From Deltaproteobacteria bacterium (lineage in GTDB: Bacteria > Desulfobacterota > GWC2-55-46 > DRQE01), in NCBI GenBank assembly GCA_016219165.1, contig JACRCB010000125.1:1-7834 (forward strand): a stretch of DNA of 7,834 nucleotides. The letters are read 5' to 3'. The stretch's first letter is position 1; each line of letters starts with the position of its first letter. A program made the translations under genes and the position numbers. Below, piece after piece: positions 5,908 to 7,834 of this stretch. The notes under the pieces are model-generated. The model worked only from the letters and a program-made list of their open reading frames with translations. It did not search any database and was not told the DNA's origin.

Positions 5908-7662
5908 TCAGATTATCTCGTAAAGTGAAAAACCGTTGGCGCCGTAAAGCCTCACGAGGTGAGTCTTGAAAAACCCCGAGAGGAGCCGTTTTTCATCAAG
6001 GCTAAAGTTATCCATGACGAATTTCCCGAAGAGCGCGTCCATCATGAAGAGATGCGTTGCGCCGCCTCCGGCGAACCGCTCTTTGAGTTCGTCTTCCGTT
6101 CTGGAGTTTTTTACCATTCTTATGAGATTCCCCCCGAACCTGTCGCCGTAATAATATTCTCTCTGCCAGTAATAACCCCTGTCCCCGGAGAAAAGGAATA
6201 ATACCTTCGCGGACTGAGGGAGGTTTTCATTCGCGTATTTCGTAACGCTGTAATCAGGGAGAACCCTCGAAAGATACCCATCCCTCGTCTCTTTTCCGGA
6301 GAGGTAGAGAAGAGTCCTGTAATTTTTATAAAGCCCTCCGAGATATACGATATTGAATGAAAAAAGCAAGACGAGGGAGAGGACCGTTACAGCCCTCAAA
6401 CCCCTCCTTTCCATCCCGCACTTTACCCCCCACGCCGAAGAGATTACAAGCGGCGGGAGCACGGGCAGTATGTACCTTATAACGAGGTCCGCCGTAAAGA
6501 AAGCGATGTAGAAAAACATGACGGAAAAGGCCGCGAGGTATTTCAGGTCCTTCAATCCCCTTACCCTTAAAAATGCGAGCGGGACGAGGAAGAGGAAAAC
6601 CGGGTTTAAAACCCCGTCGAACTTCTCTATGGAATTGTCCCTTCCCTCGAAGAATATCCTGAAAGGCGCGAGGAGGATTTTAACGGCGCTTTCGTTATAG
6701 AGGAGATACCTCTTCATTACGGGCGGGAGCCCCTCGCCGATATGGAGCCCCTCGCCCTTCACGGCGGCCGCGGTAAAGGATTTCAAAAGGGGATAGAGGG
6801 GGCTGCCTGTCCACAGATAATTTCTCAAAAGCCACGGCGCAAAGACCGAGACCGCAAGCAGGGAATATACGGCCCCGGCTACACACGCCCTCGCCTTCAT
6901 CTCTTTCTTCTTACCTGAGAGATAGACGAGGAGAAGGGTAACGAGGAAAAGGCTTATCAACGCATTGGGTTTGCTGCCGATGGCGAACCCGGCCGCGGCC
7001 GCGGAATAGAAAAACCATCTCTTCCCCCCGTCCTCGTTCCACTTAAGGACCCCGATGAGGGAAAGCGTTATGAAAAACGTAACACCGAGGTCTATATACG
7101 CAATCCTCGAAAGGTTTATTACAACCGGGGTGGAGACAAAGACGAGGAAACCGAGGAGCGCATAGGTTCTATTGACGCCTGCTTTCAGGTATGCGTATAT
7201 CGCAAGCCCTGTAAGGAGTCCGAAGCCGAAATGGATAAGCCTCGGCGCAATGTCGTTCCCGAGGGCGAGCGGGATTAGATAGAGGAGGTCTATGTTCATG
7301 GGATAATAGGAAAACCCCATGAAGGGGATTGCAAATATCCTCCCCTTTTCGATATAGAGTTTGGGCACCGCCAGATGGTGAATGAGTTCGTCCCTTACCG
7401 AGGGGGGGGCGAGGGCAAGGGGCAGAATCGAAAGGACGAATACAACTGCGAAGGCCATCAGGCACAGGTCTTTCGTCGAATAGCCCTCTATCCGTGCCCT
7501 TTTCCTGAAATCTTCCTTGAGAAAGAACCACAGGGAGACAATGAATACGGCGACCGCGAGGACCATGTATGGTGGCGAGAGCAGACCCGCATGGCCGAAT
7601 AAAAAAAGAAGGAGGCTTAAGCCCCCGATTATGAGCCCACTCTTAAAGATGACTTCGAGCAT
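5908..7662 (-). CDS. Polytopic GT-C glycosyltransferase, ArnT/PMT-like (GT39-type)
   Basis: This 584-residue membrane protein has a dozen or so hydrophobic segments (for example 5-25, 31-49, 66-85, 140-158, 190-206, 233-249, 258-276, 354-368, 376-392, 424-442) and a soluble C-terminal part from about 455. Features of lipid-carrier-dependent GT-C transferases are visible. The acidic pair Asp91-Glu92 in VRDELIHHLAVPKLY lies in the first extracytoplasmic loop, where the catalytic Asp sits in this superfamily. RIAYIDLGVTFF (186-197) holds the second conserved Asp191. APWLLRNYLWTGSPLYPL (275-292) and RYILPVLPPL (396-405) follow. Such enzymes move a sugar from a polyprenyl-phosphate donor to a glycan, lipid or protein outside the membrane; the acceptor cannot be told here. 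The ATG at 7662 has an in-frame TAA seven codons upstream and no good ribosome-binding site (AAGAGG is 17 bases away). No functional link with Rnf is evident; 117 nt separate it from rnfC. Confidence 0.8.
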   Translation of the reverse strand: MLEVIFKSGLIIGGLSLLLFLFGHAGLLSPPYMVLAVAVFIVSLWFFLKEDFRKRARIEGYSTKDLCLMAFAVVFVLSILPLALAPPSVRDELIHHLAVPKLYIEKGRIFAIPFMGFSYYPMNIDLLYLIPLALGNDIAPRLIHFGFGLLTGLAIYAYLKAGVNRTYALLGFLVFVSTPVVINLSRIAYIDLGVTFFITLSLIGVLKWNEDGGKRWFFYSAAAAGFAIGSKPNALISLFLVTLLLVYLSGKKKEMKARACVAGAVYSLLAVSVFAPWLLRNYLWTGSPLYPLLKSFTAAAVKGEGLHIGEGLPPVMKRYLLYNESAVKILLAPFRIFFEGRDNSIEKFDGVLNPVFLFLVPLAFLRVRGLKDLKYLAAFSVMFFYIAFFTADLVIRYILPVLPPLVISSAWGVKCGMERRGLRAVTVLSLVLLFSFNIVYLGGLYKNYRTLLYLSGKETRDGYLSRVLPDYSVTKYANENLPQSAKVLFLFSGDRGYYWQREYYYGDRFGGNLIRMVKNSRTEDELKERFAGGGATHLFMMDALFGKFVMDNFSLDEKRLLSGFFKTHLVRLYGANGFSLYEII

Positions 7663-7708
7663 ATGGGAGACCGGGGAAACCTCTTAAGGAATCTCTGAAA
7701 AAAGCATT

Positions 7709-7765
7709 TTTGGGGGAAACTTCGGGCACCCACCCTCTGGGTGGGTCGGAAAGGTTTCCCCCAAA
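7709..7765. repeat. Nested palindromic hairpin element
   Basis: TTTGGGGGAAAC (7709-7720) is perfectly complementary to GTTTCCCCCAAA (7754-7765), a 12-bp outer stem. Inside it, ACCCACCC (7728-7735) and GGGTGGGT (7739-7746) form a perfect 8-bp stem around TCT, with unpaired bulges between the two stems. On the minus strand the element is followed within ten bases by a run of six T (plus-strand A at 7698-7703), so it could end transcripts coming from beyond the right edge. It also resembles REP/MITE-like intergenic palindromes. The inner 23 bp recur in rnfC. Confidence 0.65.
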
Positions 7766-7785
7766 CCCCCTTCAAAGACTTTTAG

Positions 7786-7802
7786 GGTGGGCTGTGCCCA
7801 CC
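7786..7802. repeat. Second GC-rich hairpin in the right-end intergenic region
   Basis: GGTGGGC (7786-7792) and GCCCACC (7796-7802) form a perfect 7-bp stem with loop TGT. It lies 20 bp from the nested hairpin and shares the GGTGGG/CCCACC core. No clean T-run follows on either strand (AGAACTGAAAATTTTT on plus, CTAAAAGTC on minus), so it is not an obvious terminator. Together with 7709-7765 it makes a cluster of palindromes in DNA without a gene. Confidence 0.55.
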
Positions 7803-7834
7803 AGAACTGAAAATTTTTGGAGAGAGTTTGAGAG

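Noticed and set aside
5881..5910. Terminator after the glycosyltransferase gene
   Set aside because: The only symmetry is a short GGC-TTAAG-GCC type pairing of three bases with no T-run; too weak to call.
7663..7834. CRISPR array or small RNA gene at the right end
   Set aside because: The stems are not regularly spaced direct repeats with spacers, and no promoter-plus-terminator pair is visible to support a small RNA.

Overview
The window carries a complete rnfCDGEAB operon on the minus strand. It encodes the six-subunit Rnf complex, a membrane ferredoxin:NAD+ oxidoreductase that pumps ions. It is flanked by a polytopic GT-C type glycosyltransferase gene (upstream in transcription, right side) and the 5' part of a membrane-anchored TPR protein gene (downstream, left edge, cut by the window). 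All eight genes point the same way and no convincing gene lies on the plus strand. No tRNA, rRNA, CRISPR array or transposase gene was found.

Layout from right to left, in the direction of transcription: 7663-7834 is non-coding and holds strong nested hairpins; 5908-7662 is the glycosyltransferase; 5791-5907 is a short AT-rich gap with promoter-like sequences; 4423-5790 rnfC, 3443-4417 rnfD, 2844-3446 rnfG, 2223-2843 rnfE, 1648-2226 rnfA and 712-1578 rnfB follow; 522-711 is AT-rich and non-coding; 1-521 is the TPR gene. From rnfC to rnfA the genes are packed at +5, -4, 0 and -4 nt, with TTG or GTG starts at the three tightest junctions. Only rnfB is set apart, by 69 nt that contain a good sigma70-type promoter candidate.

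In the Rnf complex, RnfB (multi-cluster ferredoxin-like) and RnfC (flavin, NADH and 2x[4Fe-4S]) handle the cytoplasmic chemistry. RnfD and RnfG carry covalently bound FMN. RnfA and RnfE are the paired six-helix subunits holding a membrane Fe-S site. All of these signatures are present, except that RnfB lacks two cysteines in its last ferredoxin motif.

The CDGEAB order and the long, cysteine-rich RnfB are typical of anaerobes (clostridia, Deltaproteobacteria-like and Thermotoga-like lineages) rather than the ABCDGE order of Gammaproteobacteria. Frequent ATA (Ile) and AGG/AGA (Arg) codons in moderately GC-rich genes would suit a deltaproteobacterial or Nitrospirota-like anaerobe. This taxonomic guess is inference only.

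The gene content is ordinary energy metabolism and I see no new multi-gene system. The most unusual signal is a 23-bp palindromic motif found twice: once in the non-coding right end, and once in frame inside the rnfC linker, with a compensatory base-pair change between the copies. It looks like a dispersed palindromic repeat that can insert into genes.
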